From: Anaerolineae bacterium
GTDB lineage: Bacteria > Chloroflexota > Anaerolineae > Anaerolineales > Anaerolineaceae
DNA length: 64,000 bases
Direction: 5' to 3'
NCBI GenBank assembly: GCA_013178295.1
Contig: JABLWW010000004.1
Span: forward strand, 186,001 to 250,000
Shown: positions 43,559-52,009 of the stretch, in pieces
Layout of the letters: each line of letters begins with the position of its first letter
Numbering within the stretch: position 1 is the first letter of the stretch
Made by a program: the position numbers and the translations under genes
The notes under the pieces: generated by a model
Database searches by the model: none
Told to the model about the DNA's origin: nothing
Seen by the model: only the letters and a program-made list of their open reading frames with translations

Positions 43559-43613
43559 ATCTGAATACTGACTTTTCGGGATATAACTTCAGATCAAATG
43601 TCTGTATTCAGAT
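43559..43613. repeat. 10-bp perfect inverted repeat upstream of the MEMO operon
   Basis: ATCTGAATAC (43559-43568) and GTATTCAGAT (43604-43613) are perfect reverse complements 35 nt apart, between the amidase stop and the MEMO promoter. On the minus strand the structure lies 25-80 nt downstream of the amidase stop. It could be a weak terminator stem, an operator pair or chance. Confidence 0.4.
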
Positions 43614-43638
43614 AACAACCATTGGCAGGTATGACCAA

Positions 43639-45117
43639 TCAATATCCTGGGGGTTTCTGAAATGCGCCGGTGAACTCTGCTAACACTTCAGCGACCGCCA
43701 ATAACTCCATATCCCGCCATCTCCGCCCGACAACCTGAATCCCAAAAGGTAAGCCTTCCAGGGTACGCCCAATTGGCAAGACAACAACTGGACTTCCGGT
43801 TACGTTGAAAGGATCGGCAAAAGTACAGGTTGCCAGAAGATACGAGACTTTGCTGCCATTGATATCCAGTTCTGCTTTACTTTGCTGCCAGGGCGAGATC
43901 AACCCAAGATGCGGAAACGCCTCAGTGCAAGCTACAGGTACCAGCCAGGCATCATAATCAGCCAGAAAGCTCTCCAAAGCGCTAATTAACGCATCACGCC
44001 GCGAGAGCGAGCGAGCATATTGTGCCAAATCAGCACCTGCACCGCGCAAATAACCATACGTGATGGGGCTGTCATTCCCCACAAGATGGGCAAGCCCACG
44101 GAAGAAACTGCGCGGTAGATTGAACGGCGGTGCTTTGGCGTATTGAGACGTCACCTGAATCTCCTGACGTGTTTGCGTGGCAAGAGCATAATCAAACCCC
44201 GGGGGATCACGTCGTTCAACATGACAACCTAAGCTTTCCAGCTTGCCTGCCAATTGCTGCAAACCGGTACGCAGTTCTGCCGCTAGCGGCGCTGTACCAA
44301 AGCTGTCACTCCAGGCAAAACGCATTTCGCGCAGAGGGCGGCGGGGAACAGGATTAAGCGGCACAGGCGGCAATTCCCATTGTTTTTCATCAGGGCCAGC
44401 AATGATTGTTAACACCAAATGCAAGTCATCCACAGAACGCGCGATGGGACCCACTGAAAGAAGATAGCGCATTAATCGCCCATTAGAGCCTGGCAGTGGG
44501 GGGATATGACCAGACCAGGGCACCAGGTAATCGGTGGGCTTGAGCGAAAAGACGCCGCAAAAGTGCGCTGGAAGGCGCAGCGACCCGCCCATGTCACTGC
44601 CAATGTCAAAAGCGGAAAACCCAGCAGCCACGGCAGCCGCCGAACCGCCGCTACTTCCTCCCACCGTGCGCTCTAGGTTCCACGGGTTATTGGTAACGCC
44701 AAAAAGCGGGCTGATGGTTTGCGCGCCCGAAGCCATTGGCGGCAGATTTGTTTTCCCCAGAATAATCGCCCCGGCAGCGCGCAGACGGCTTACCACACTG
44801 GCATCTCGTTTGGGAGTGTACTCCGCCAGAGGTAAATAGCTGCATGTTGTGCGCAGTCCCGCCGTTTCAAAACAATCTTTGATCGTGATGGGCAACCCAT
44901 GCAATTGTCCCCACACTTCGCCACGTGCCAGGGCATCATCAGCCTTTCTCGCCTGACGGCGGGCGCGCTCCTCATCCAAAGCAACAACGGCATTCACTTG
45001 CGGATTATGCTGGCTGATCTGCTGCAAATACGCTTCCAGCACTTCCACACAGGATACTTTGCGCTTCCGAATAAGGTTGGATAATTGTACCGCGCTGAGA
45101 AAGACCAAATCGCTCAT
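43639..45117 (-). CDS. Amidase signature family hydrolase
   Basis: A 492-aa Ser-Ser-Lys hydrolase acting on carboxylic amides. Lys80 (PITIKDCFE), the cis-Ser in GGSSGGSAAA near 155 and catalytic Ser near 179 (GSDMGGSLRLPAH) are in place; the C-terminal part has NVTGSPVVVLPIG. It differs from GatA in lacking the partner genes gatB/gatC nearby and in length of loops, so I call it a general amidase. The start codon lies inside a 9-bp palindrome. Confidence 0.9.
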   Translation of the reverse strand: MSDLVFLSAVQLSNLIRKRKVSCVEVLEAYLQQISQHNPQVNAVVALDEERARRQARKADDALARGEVWGQLHGLPITIKDCFETAGLRTTCSYLPLAEYTPKRDASVVSRLRAAGAIILGKTNLPPMASGAQTISPLFGVTNNPWNLERTVGGSSGGSAAAVAAGFSAFDIGSDMGGSLRLPAHFCGVFSLKPTDYLVPWSGHIPPLPGSNGRLMRYLLSVGPIARSVDDLHLVLTIIAGPDEKQWELPPVPLNPVPRRPLREMRFAWSDSFGTAPLAAELRTGLQQLAGKLESLGCHVERRDPPGFDYALATQTRQEIQVTSQYAKAPPFNLPRSFFRGLAHLVGNDSPITYGYLRGAGADLAQYARSLSRRDALISALESFLADYDAWLVPVACTEAFPHLGLISPWQQSKAELDINGSKVSYLLATCTFADPFNVTGSPVVVLPIGRTLEGLPFGIQVVGRRWRDMELLAVAEVLAEFTGAFQKPPGY

Positions 45118-45133
45118 ATCCTATGATATGAGC
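45112..45133. repeat. 9-bp palindrome spanning the amidase start codon
   Basis: GCTCATATC (45112-45120) and GATATGAGC (45125-45133) are perfect reverse complements with a CTAT loop. The amidase ATG (45115-45117) is inside the left arm. It could fold in RNA to hide the start, or bind a dimeric regulator. Confidence 0.5.
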
Positions 45134-45160
45134 AAGATTCTTGCCAGTTTAGAAAAAATT

Positions 45161-45445
45161 TCACCCCCCGGTAATCACCCCCAGTAGCCTCAAATGATCG
45201 CCGTCTTTGGGTTTCTGATCCCACATGCCAGGCATGATCCACTGATCATCGTTGACATAGAGCAAAATAGAACTAAGCAGCGATTTTCCATCCTGATCAA
45301 TGATGACCCCAATCAAATCCGGATACATTTCGCCCAGCTTTTGGATGATATCACGATAAGTCGAACCGTCACCCAGGTCAAGAGTGACCCTATGCGCCCC
45401 GCTAACCGCTCTGGCGGCACCCATCATCTCTACCGTTACATTCAT
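45161..45445 (-). CDS. MoaD/ThiS-type ubiquitin-like sulfur carrier
   Basis: A 94-aa beta-grasp protein ending in the hallmark Gly-Gly (LLGVITGG) whose C-terminus is adenylated and thiocarboxylated in molybdopterin, thiamine or similar pathways. Strands: VTVEMMGAARAVSG, HRVTLDLGDGSTYRDIIQ, then SSILLYVNDDQ and GDHLRLL. It may belong to tungsten/molybdenum cofactor or another sulfur-transfer route; no E1-like or MoaE partner is adjacent. GAGAGGAAG precedes ATG 45445, ruling against the longer open frame. It is divergent from the glycosyltransferase, sharing a palindromic promoter region. Confidence 0.82.
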   Translation of the reverse strand: MNVTVEMMGAARAVSGAHRVTLDLGDGSTYRDIIQKLGEMYPDLIGVIIDQDGKSLLSSILLYVNDDQWIMPGMWDQKPKDGDHLRLLGVITGG

Positions 45446-45486
45446 AACAAACTTCCTCTCACCCACAAACAAAAAACAAGGTCATA

Positions 45487-45512
45487 GATATTATAACGCC
45501 TGTTATAATATC
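45487..45512. promoter_or_regulatory. 11-bp palindrome forming back-to-back -10 boxes between moaD-like and glycosyltransferase genes
   Basis: GATATTATAAC (45487-45497) and GTTATAATATC (45502-45512) are perfect reverse complements separated by GCCT. Each arm contains TATAAT: plus strand 45504-45509 (extended, TGTTATAAT), 7 nt before GTG 45517; minus strand 45490-45495, about 45 nt before the MoaD-like ATG. A dimeric repressor on this palindrome would shut both promoters. Confidence 0.6.
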
Positions 45513-45516
45513 CATT

Positions 45517-46512
45517 GTGACACCTCGTTGCTCGATTGTTATCCGTGCGTACAACGAAGAAAAACACATTGCCCGCCTGTTGGACGGTATACAGCAACAA
45601 ACTGTCCGCGAGGTACAGACCATTCTGGTCGATTCAGGCTCCACAGATGCCACTGTGCAAATTGCACAGCAGTACCCTGTGCAAATCGTGCACATCGCCC
45701 CTGAAGATTTCACCTTTGGTCGCTCACTCAATATGGGAATTAGCGCGGCAACGGCTGAATGGGTGGTGATCGCCAGCGCCCATGTCTATCCCATTTACCC
45801 GGACTGGCTGGAACGGCTATTAGCGCCTTTTGAAAACCCCCAAACAGCCCTGAGTTACGGCAAGCAGCGTGGTTGTTCAACAACAAAATTTTCCGAACAC
45901 CAAATTTTCAGCCATTGGTTTCCAGAGCAGACCCAGCTGCGCCAGGATCATCCATTTTGCAACAACGCCAATGCCGCCATACGACGTTCCTTGTGGCAGC
46001 AGCAGGCGTACAATGAAGCCCTGCCCGCCCTTGAAGACCTGGCATGGGCACGATGGGCTTTTGAACAGGGCTATGGGATCGCCTATGTTGCTGAGGCAGA
46101 AGTCGTTCACGTGCACAATGAAACCTGGCAGGGGATTTACAATCGTTATCGCCGCGAAAGCATGGCTTTTAAGCAAATCTACCCCCACGAACATTTTTAC
46201 CTTCGCGACCTGGTCTGGCTTTACCTGCGCAACGTCCTCAGTGACTTCAGTGCTGCCCGCCATCAACGGGTGCTATATGCCGAGGCAGGCAACATCCTGC
46301 GTTTCCGCTGGATGCAGTTCTGGGGAACATATCAAGGCTACCGTCAGTCAGGCCCGCTGACAAGGCAATTAAAGCAGGCTTTCTACTATCCGCGCCCAGA
46401 CAGGAAGCCCATAGAGAAAAAATCAACCCGTCAGGTTGCCCCCATTCAATATACCGAAACCCAAACTGAGCCTACCGCAGGCAACAATGCGGATTCTGGA
46501 AATTTGATTTAG
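45517..46512 (+). CDS. Family 2 glycosyltransferase (rhamnosyltransferase-like)
   Basis: A 331-aa GT-A enzyme. N-terminal SIVIRAYNEEKHIARLL, donor-site VDSGSTDAT, ASAHVYP in the metal-binding position, then a catalytic segment with EDLAWARWAFEQGY and a helical C-terminal third (RFRWMQFWGTYQGYRQS). The Ser-Ala-His metal motif variant and size resemble the rhamnosyl transferases that build surface polysaccharides. It starts at GTG immediately after a -10 box. The C-terminal 45 residues are hydrophilic and low complexity. It converges with the deoxynucleoside kinase gene, overlapping by 4 bp. Confidence 0.85.
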   Translation: MTPRCSIVIRAYNEEKHIARLLDGIQQQTVREVQTILVDSGSTDATVQIAQQYPVQIVHIAPEDFTFGRSLNMGISAATAEWVVIASAHVYPIYPDWLERLLAPFENPQTALSYGKQRGCSTTKFSEHQIFSHWFPEQTQLRQDHPFCNNANAAIRRSLWQQQAYNEALPALEDLAWARWAFEQGYGIAYVAEAEVVHVHNETWQGIYNRYRRESMAFKQIYPHEHFYLRDLVWLYLRNVLSDFSAARHQRVLYAEAGNILRFRWMQFWGTYQGYRQSGPLTRQLKQAFYYPRPDRKPIEKKSTRQVAPIQYTETQTEPTAGNNADSGNLI

Positions 46513-47141
46513 AAAACGATTTCCTCTTTGCCAGTTAACTTCTGTTGCACCCGCTCAATAATCATCTGCAGGTGAGGCGGACGATGGACAAAGTCCAAAT
46601 CGTCCGCTGGGATGGTCAGCACCGGGCAAAGCGTGAAACCCGCAATCCATTCTTCATACAGACTGTTCAATTGCGCTAGGTACTCCGCACTGATCGTACG
46701 TTCATAGTCACGGTTGCGCAACGAGATACGTTCCAACAGGGTAGATACCGAAGCGCGAAGATAAATAAGCAAATCGGGGGGGTGAAGAAAATCCACCAGG
46801 CTCTGATACAGCGAGCGATAGGTCTGGTAATCGCGCTGCGAAAAATACCCCTGCTTGTACAGATTATGCGCAAATATCTCAGCGTCCTCATAAATGCTAC
46901 GATCCAGGATAACACTGGTGGGGTGGTCTTCCAGCTTCAAGTGGATATGCAACCGCCGGGCTAAAAAGAAGACTTGAGACTGAAAACTCCAAGCATGCAT
47001 ATCCTGATAAAAATCTGACAGATATGGATTTTCCGTAACCGGCTCATAGAAAGGCTGCCACTTCAGCTCCTGACAAAGCAAACGCACCAGGCTTGACTTT
47101 CCAACGCCAATGTTTCCAGCTACCGTAATAAACTTTTTCAT
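46509..47141 (-). CDS. Deoxynucleoside kinase (dGK/dAK/dCK family)
   Basis: Phosphorylates deoxyribonucleosides for salvage into dNTPs. The 210-aa protein has a P-loop GNIGVGKSS at 9-17, the substrate-binding Glu/Tyr segment YEPVTENPYL, VILDRSIYEDAEIFA with the DRS motif, and the lid RISLRNRDYER. It starts 11 nt after the PP2C stop with AGGA upstream, so it is the last gene of the FHA-PP2C operon. Together with DeoC 9 kb away it hints at deoxyribonucleoside turnover in this organism; a direct link is inference. Confidence 0.92.
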   Translation of the reverse strand: MKKFITVAGNIGVGKSSLVRLLCQELKWQPFYEPVTENPYLSDFYQDMHAWSFQSQVFFLARRLHIHLKLEDHPTSVILDRSIYEDAEIFAHNLYKQGYFSQRDYQTYRSLYQSLVDFLHPPDLLIYLRASVSTLLERISLRNRDYERTISAEYLAQLNSLYEEWIAGFTLCPVLTIPADDLDFVHRPPHLQMIIERVQQKLTGKEEIVF

Positions 47142-47151
47142 ACAGAATGTC

Positions 47152-48384
47152 CTAAGGTTGAGAGGTAAGGGATTGGGTCTGCGTGGGTTTAAACAAAACT
47201 GTCGGCGTGGGTGTCTCAGTCGGTGGCAGCGGGGTATTGGTAGGCCATGGCGTCAGCGTAGCAAACTTTTCATCCCAGTGAAACACAGATAGGGTGTCCG
47301 TCGGTGAAGGGAAAACCCACTCCTGCGGCAATGCGGGGGTATCTGTAACAGCAACAGGCATTTGCTGTTTTTCGACCGTCGGGGATGTGGAAGTCAAAGA
47401 CGGCACAACAAAAGTCGGCGGAGGCATCGTCGCAGGCACATTGGTTGATGTTGGTTGCATTGTGCCAGAATACCACAACCACCCATAAACCAGACCCGTT
47501 GCCAGCAGAAACAGTAAAAGTCCTGCAATCACCAGCCACATCAGAAATCGCAACAACGGCGACCGCGAAATGCCCTGCGACGGAACCTGTATGGCAATCA
47601 GGGTAATGTTATCGTGCCCGCCACGCTGATTGGCAAGATCAATGAGTCTTTTACAAGCCTCACGCAGAGGATATTTTTTAAACGCCTGTAAAATCTCCTC
47701 GTTTTTGACAAGATCTGTCAAACCGTCGCTGCAAAGCAACAGAGTGTCGCCCTTTCTCAGCGGCAAACCCTGGTTTGCTTCAGCTTCAGCCTGTGTCTCC
47801 TTTGGCCCAAGACGCAAACGAATATCTACCTGAACAGGTTTAGCTGATCCCAGATAGCGGCGTATCACGTGAGCATTTGGGTGCCCTTCCAACTGATCAG
47901 CCTTCAATATCCCCGCATCGAGCGCTTCTTGCAGCCAGGTGTGGTCTGTGCTGGTCTGGTAGATTTGCGAACCGCGCATCAGATAGACGCGCGTATCGCC
48001 CACGTTGCCCATAAACATCTGATCACCGACAATCAGCACACAGGCACAAGTGGCGCCCATCCCCCGCCTTCCCTCTTCGCTTAGGGAAGACTCGTATATC
48101 CGAGCACTGGCAACCTGAACTGCCTCCTGCAATATTTGTAACGGGTTGTTACCGTCACTCGCAGCAACGTGCTGGCTAATAATATTAACAGCCATCTCCG
48201 CTGCCACCTCACCGGCACGATGCCCACCAATCCCATCTGAAAGCACCGCCAGGAGAACAGGTGTTTGTGTATGATTCTCAAGGCGAAAAGCAGAAACGGC
48301 AAAACGGTCTTCGTTGTTTTTCCCCGTCATCCCTGGGTGCGAATCTGCATAAACTTTCAAATGTGCATGCTTAGAGCGTATCAT
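47152..48384 (-). CDS. PP2C-type Ser/Thr phosphatase with membrane anchor and Thr/Pro-rich tail
   Basis: A 410-aa Mn/Mg-dependent protein phosphatase. The PP2C core spans about 8-265 with metal-binding Asp in NNEDRF and SDGIGGH, then GNVGDTRVY, SSDGLTDL-type CSDGLTDL and GGHDNITL. A single transmembrane helix follows (about 277-300) and then a ~100-residue tail rich in Thr, Pro and Ser, probably extracytoplasmic, typical of Chloroflexota membrane proteins. It starts 10 nt after the FHA gene's stop; a phosphatase beside an FHA phosphothreonine reader indicates Ser/Thr phospho-signalling, but no kinase is in this window. Confidence 0.92.
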   Translation of the reverse strand: MIRSKHAHLKVYADSHPGMTGKNNEDRFAVSAFRLENHTQTPVLLAVLSDGIGGHRAGEVAAEMAVNIISQHVAASDGNNPLQILQEAVQVASARIYESSLSEEGRRGMGATCACVLIVGDQMFMGNVGDTRVYLMRGSQIYQTSTDHTWLQEALDAGILKADQLEGHPNAHVIRRYLGSAKPVQVDIRLRLGPKETQAEAEANQGLPLRKGDTLLLCSDGLTDLVKNEEILQAFKKYPLREACKRLIDLANQRGGHDNITLIAIQVPSQGISRSPLLRFLMWLVIAGLLLFLLATGLVYGWLWYSGTMQPTSTNVPATMPPPTFVVPSLTSTSPTVEKQQMPVAVTDTPALPQEWVFPSPTDTLSVFHWDEKFATLTPWPTNTPLPPTETPTPTVLFKPTQTQSLTSQP

Positions 48385-48394
48385 GATTAATTCT

Positions 48395-50308
48395 TCAAGT
48401 GTCTGCTACCTTGGGTTGTTGCATTTCAGGTGCAATGCTCATTTCAAAACGGAAAGCTACCCTGCCAATGTGAATCATATCACCATGTTGAAGAACTACG
48501 CCACTGTCGGATATGGGTGTGTAGTTAACCCATGTGCCTGCCACAGAGTTGGCATCTGCCACAACAAAGACCCCTTCAGAAACCTGAGTCAATCGGGTGT
48601 GCAATGCATCTACTGAGGGGGAATCGAGCACGATAGTTGCCTGTTGGGGATCGCTGCCAAAGGTGCACACTTTATAATTCAGAGGAATCACACTGGACGG
48701 TATTGGATGCCCACTATCTGATAATCTTACCAGACGTGCTGGAGCGGAAAGCCCGGAAAGTGAGCGCGGCACCGTAGGGGTATGCGCTGCAGCAGAAAGC
48801 CGTGTGCGCGGGGTATCCTTCTGAACAGCTACCGGTTGCGTCAATGGATCTTTTTTAAGCCGAGAACGCCTTTTGATCTGAGCAATGAATGTCCAACGAC
48901 CAGTGAGAAAAAGGGCTGTCAACAATATCAGTGCCGCAACGATCAGAGCGAGCAAAATCAAAAGGCGATCGCCAGAAAATATCTGATCCCAGAGACTGCG
49001 CCGGAAGGGTTCAACAACCACCTCCACGGCAGTCTCGATACTGCTTTGCTTAAGCCCCAAGATGTCCTCCACCTCCACCCGCAGCAGATGTGTGCTGGAA
49101 CTCTGGTAGAGATCAAGTGGCCAGGAGATTTTATCAAACGGTTCAGACATATTCTCAGCCACCAATTTTCCATCCACATACAAACGCACAGACTTAATCT
49201 GGCGCTGGTATGAGTCGGGGAACTCTATCATCAAGCTAATGGGGACTTCGGCAGGTGTCAGGATGGCATCTTTGCTTTTCTTACTTTCCGAAAGCAACCA
49301 GCTTCGCACAATGCGCGTGGGAGGGTCAAGGAAAATCGGATTGGGCGGGCTGACTGTCAGCTTGAACGGCTGCGGCTCGCTGTTCATTTGAAGGTCAGGG
49401 CGGCTGACCGATATTACCAGCTGATGCTCTCCGCTGCGGTTAACGCTTGAGGTGTAACTGGCTTTATACACATAACGTAGGGGTTCAAAATAAATATCGG
49501 GGTTGGGCAGAGCCTCACTGCCAGTGAAAACCAGCATCTCACCCCCGGTGCGCTGCACGAACTCCCCATAGGCTTGCAGTGATTCGGGGGTAGCGCGCCC
49601 GTTTGTATCAACTACCCAGATAAACACCCTTATACCCAACTCTTCAGCGCGGTCAGCAAGGTTAGGCAAAGCGGATAACGATTCAACACTCACCAACGGC
49701 GTTACATATAGAATTGCCCGTTTCATGTTTGGAGATGGCAGGGGGTCTGTTGCCAGATCCAACGCCTGTGTGAGACTCACCAGAGAGGTATCTGTGGCAG
49801 AAAATTCGGCCGGGTAAGAAACCAAAGCCTGCAACCACTTGGCGCGGTCTTTTTCATGAACGACAACCAATCCACTGTTTGCAGAGAGGCTAAAATCATC
49901 CGGCGAATTGCTAGCCGGCATCTGAGCCCACGCGATAAGGGTCTGTTGAATGTAGTCAAAGAGAGTAAAATCACCCAATCTGGTATTCAAGGCTGGCGCG
50001 TTGTTAATCGCAATGGTAACCTGTAGCCCCGGCTGAATTCTAGTTAACTCATCCAGCGCAACAGCATACCCATCTTCCAGCACCTGCACTTCTTCGGTGC
50101 GCAGGTCGCTGATAAAGACTCCCTGATCGTTATAAGCTTCCAGAAGAAAAGTTACTTTTGGAAAGGCCTCAAAGCTCAGCGAAGAGACGATCACCTTACC
50201 CGCTGATTGCGCGGCCGCCTGCGAAATATCCCCCATGATCAGGATCAACACAAAAATAAATGTCGCTACCCCAAGAATATATCTGGGAAGGTTTACCAAT
50301 TTAACCAT
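48395..50308 (-). CDS. Secreted VWA-like protein with transmembrane helix and cytoplasmic FHA domain
   Basis: A 637-aa membrane protein. Residues 1-30 look like a signal peptide or first anchor; residues about 35-310 resemble a von Willebrand factor A-like domain (VTFLLEAYNDQGVFIS, LQVTIAINNAPAL, RAILYVTPLVSV) whose MIDAS-type DxSxS is not recognisable; Ig-like or beta domains follow to about 450; a transmembrane helix (LLILLALIVAALILL) near 460; and a cytoplasmic FHA domain (about 540-620) with VCTFGSDPQQATIVLDSPSV and HTRLTQVSEG. It may link outside binding to phosphothreonine recognition inside. Start ATG 50308 with AAGGG just upstream. Operon partner of PP2C. Confidence 0.75.
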   Translation of the reverse strand: MVKLVNLPRYILGVATFIFVLILIMGDISQAAAQSAGKVIVSSLSFEAFPKVTFLLEAYNDQGVFISDLRTEEVQVLEDGYAVALDELTRIQPGLQVTIAINNAPALNTRLGDFTLFDYIQQTLIAWAQMPASNSPDDFSLSANSGLVVVHEKDRAKWLQALVSYPAEFSATDTSLVSLTQALDLATDPLPSPNMKRAILYVTPLVSVESLSALPNLADRAEELGIRVFIWVVDTNGRATPESLQAYGEFVQRTGGEMLVFTGSEALPNPDIYFEPLRYVYKASYTSSVNRSGEHQLVISVSRPDLQMNSEPQPFKLTVSPPNPIFLDPPTRIVRSWLLSESKKSKDAILTPAEVPISLMIEFPDSYQRQIKSVRLYVDGKLVAENMSEPFDKISWPLDLYQSSSTHLLRVEVEDILGLKQSSIETAVEVVVEPFRRSLWDQIFSGDRLLILLALIVAALILLTALFLTGRWTFIAQIKRRSRLKKDPLTQPVAVQKDTPRTRLSAAAHTPTVPRSLSGLSAPARLVRLSDSGHPIPSSVIPLNYKVCTFGSDPQQATIVLDSPSVDALHTRLTQVSEGVFVVADANSVAGTWVNYTPISDSGVVLQHGDMIHIGRVAFRFEMSIAPEMQQPKVADT

Positions 50309-50399
50309 CAACCCTTATTGTACGTTAAATTTGCCCGATTTGACAGGCTTCAATACAAGCCTGATACCAACTGGACACACAAAACCCACCCAAATGCTG

Positions 50400-50405
50400 T
50401 ATAAT
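50400..50405 (+). promoter_or_regulatory. -10 box of the NfeD-like gene, leaderless spacing
   Basis: Perfect TATAAT with 7 nt to ATG 50413 and no ribosome site. No good -35 at usual spacing, so confidence is moderate. Confidence 0.5.
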
Positions 50406-50412
50406 GACATAG

Positions 50413-51021
50413 ATGAATATTCTTCTTGACCCGAACCTCGCCTATCTTGCCCTTGTGGTAGGGTTTATCCTGGTTATCATGGCATTGCTCTCGCCAGGCA
50501 CGGGCGTTCTGGAAATAGGCGCGTTGGCAGCCATGGTGCTGGCAGGGTACAGTGTTCTCAAACTACCTATCAATATCTGGGCACTGGTCGTTCTTCTAGC
50601 AGGCGTTATTCCGTTCTTTCTGGCATTGAGACGTTCGCGACAGTGGATTTTTCTGCTGCTGACAATCGTGGCACTGGTTGTCGGGTCAGTCTTTATCTTT
50701 CGGCAGGAAGATGGGTCACCGGCTATCAACCCGGTTTTAGCCAGTGTAGTCTCACTTTTATCAGTGATCCTGCTCTGGTATATTGGACGAAGAGCCATTG
50801 AAGCAGTTGTCCAACCCTATACCCATGACCTAAACCATCTGGTTGGGGCGCGAGGGAGAGCATTGACAGATATTGAAGCTGAAGGAACCGTGTACGTGAT
50901 GGGCGAAAACTGGAGCGCCCGCAGCGAAGCGAAAATCATGCAAGACACGACGGTGCGGGTGATAGGGCGTGAGGGGCTCGTCCTCCTGGTTGAACCAGAT
51001 GAGAAGGCTTCTGCCGAATAA
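50413..51021 (+). CDS. NfeD-like membrane protein
   Basis: A 202-aa protein with four or five N-terminal transmembrane helices (about 10-135) and a C-terminal OB-fold domain (about 140-202; LVGARGRALTDIEAEGTV, VYVMGENWSARSEA). It lacks a ClpP-like protease domain. Family members pair with slipins/SPFH proteins and are thought to help build or clear membrane microdomains. The slipin gene follows 29 nt later, which strongly supports the assignment. Confidence 0.88.
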   Translation: MNILLDPNLAYLALVVGFILVIMALLSPGTGVLEIGALAAMVLAGYSVLKLPINIWALVVLLAGVIPFFLALRRSRQWIFLLLTIVALVVGSVFIFRQEDGSPAINPVLASVVSLLSVILLWYIGRRAIEAVVQPYTHDLNHLVGARGRALTDIEAEGTVYVMGENWSARSEAKIMQDTTVRVIGREGLVLLVEPDEKASAE

Positions 51022-51050
51022 TCACTAATTACTCAGAGAAAGGGTGAAAA

Positions 51051-51959
51051 ATGGAAGGTGGTGCAGTATTTACAACAGGTCTTTGCCTTGTTGGCATCGT
51101 TGTCTTGCTGGTGGTTGCCTTTTTAACCCAGGCAATCAAAATTGTACCTGAATTTCAGCGTCTGGTGGTTTTTCGCCTGGGCCGTTGTATCGGATCAAAA
51201 GGACCTGGTCTGATTCTGCTGATCCCGTTTGTAGACCGTCCTGTACGGGTTGACCTGCGCGAGCAGGTGCGCGAGATTCCGGCACAGACCTCTATTACGC
51301 TGGATAACGCCCCTATTTCGATTGATTTCTTATGGTATTACAAACTGATTGACCCGGTACAAAGTGTTCTGCAAGTACTTAACTTCGAAATGGCTGCTCA
51401 GGGTATCGCTACAACTACCCTGCGTGCTGTCATTGGCGGCATCCTTCTGGATGATGTGCTTTCGCAGCGCGAAAAAATCAATCTTGCGCTGCGCACCCGC
51501 CTGGATGAAGTAACCGAGCGGTGGGGCGTTAAAGTTACCAACGTTGAAATCCGCGAGATCATCCCGCCGCGCGAGGTACAGGAATCCATGAACCGCCAGC
51601 TTACGGCAGAACGCACGCGCCGGGCAATTGTAACCGAATCTAACGGTACACGCGAAGCGGCGATCAACGTTGCCGAAGGCGAAAAGCAGGCTGCCATCCT
51701 CAAAGCCGAAGGCGAAAAGCAGGCCGCTATTCTGCGCGCTGAAGGTGAGCGCGAGGCGCAGCTCTTAAGGGCAACAGGCTACGCCAACGCGCTGGACAAG
51801 ATCTTCGAAGTTGCCAAAAAGGTTGATTCGCAGACGATCACCCTGCAATATTTTGAAACTCTCAAGAACATGGCAGCCAGCCCCTCCACCAAATATATCT
51901 TCCCCATGGAGTTCACCTCTTTGCTCGGCGACTTCATGAAAGGCAGAGAGTCAAAATAA
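51051..51959 (+). CDS. SPFH/band 7 slipin-type membrane protein
   Basis: A 302-aa membrane scaffold. One N-terminal transmembrane helix (about 8-28), then the band 7 domain (IVPEFQRLVVFRLGR, GLILLIPFVDRPVRVDLR, ATTTLRAVIGGILLDDVL), and a C-terminal coiled coil with a threefold 11-residue repeat (AEGEKQAAILK) near 208-240, ending in a helix that typically drives oligomerisation. AAGGG precedes the ATG. With its NfeD partner it probably organises membrane domains. Confidence 0.93.
   Translation: MEGGAVFTTGLCLVGIVVLLVVAFLTQAIKIVPEFQRLVVFRLGRCIGSKGPGLILLIPFVDRPVRVDLREQVREIPAQTSITLDNAPISIDFLWYYKLIDPVQSVLQVLNFEMAAQGIATTTLRAVIGGILLDDVLSQREKINLALRTRLDEVTERWGVKVTNVEIREIIPPREVQESMNRQLTAERTRRAIVTESNGTREAAINVAEGEKQAAILKAEGEKQAAILRAEGEREAQLLRATGYANALDKIFEVAKKVDSQTITLQYFETLKNMAASPSTKYIFPMEFTSLLGDFMKGRESK
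51672..51770 (+). repeat. Tandem 33-nt repeat in the slipin gene
   Basis: Three consecutive 33-nt units (51672-51704, 51705-51737, 51738-51770) encode 11-residue repeats AEGEKQAAILx; the first two are nearly identical in DNA, the third diverged. It belongs to the coding sequence and fits the 11-residue periodicity of slipin coiled coils. Confidence 0.85.
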
Positions 51960-52009
51960 TCCCTAGCAGTTTCTCCATTCTGCCAGCAACCTGGAATGAT
52001 CTGGTTGCT

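Noticed and set aside
43639-45117. Amidase as GatA of the tRNA amidotransferase
   Set aside because: No gatB or gatC is nearby and the sequence lacks GatA-specific segments that I can recognise; kept as a general amidase.
51672-51770. Tandem repeats that might suggest a CRISPR or satellite
   Set aside because: They are contiguous, in frame and encode the expected slipin coiled-coil repeats; no spacers exist. No CRISPR array was seen in the window.
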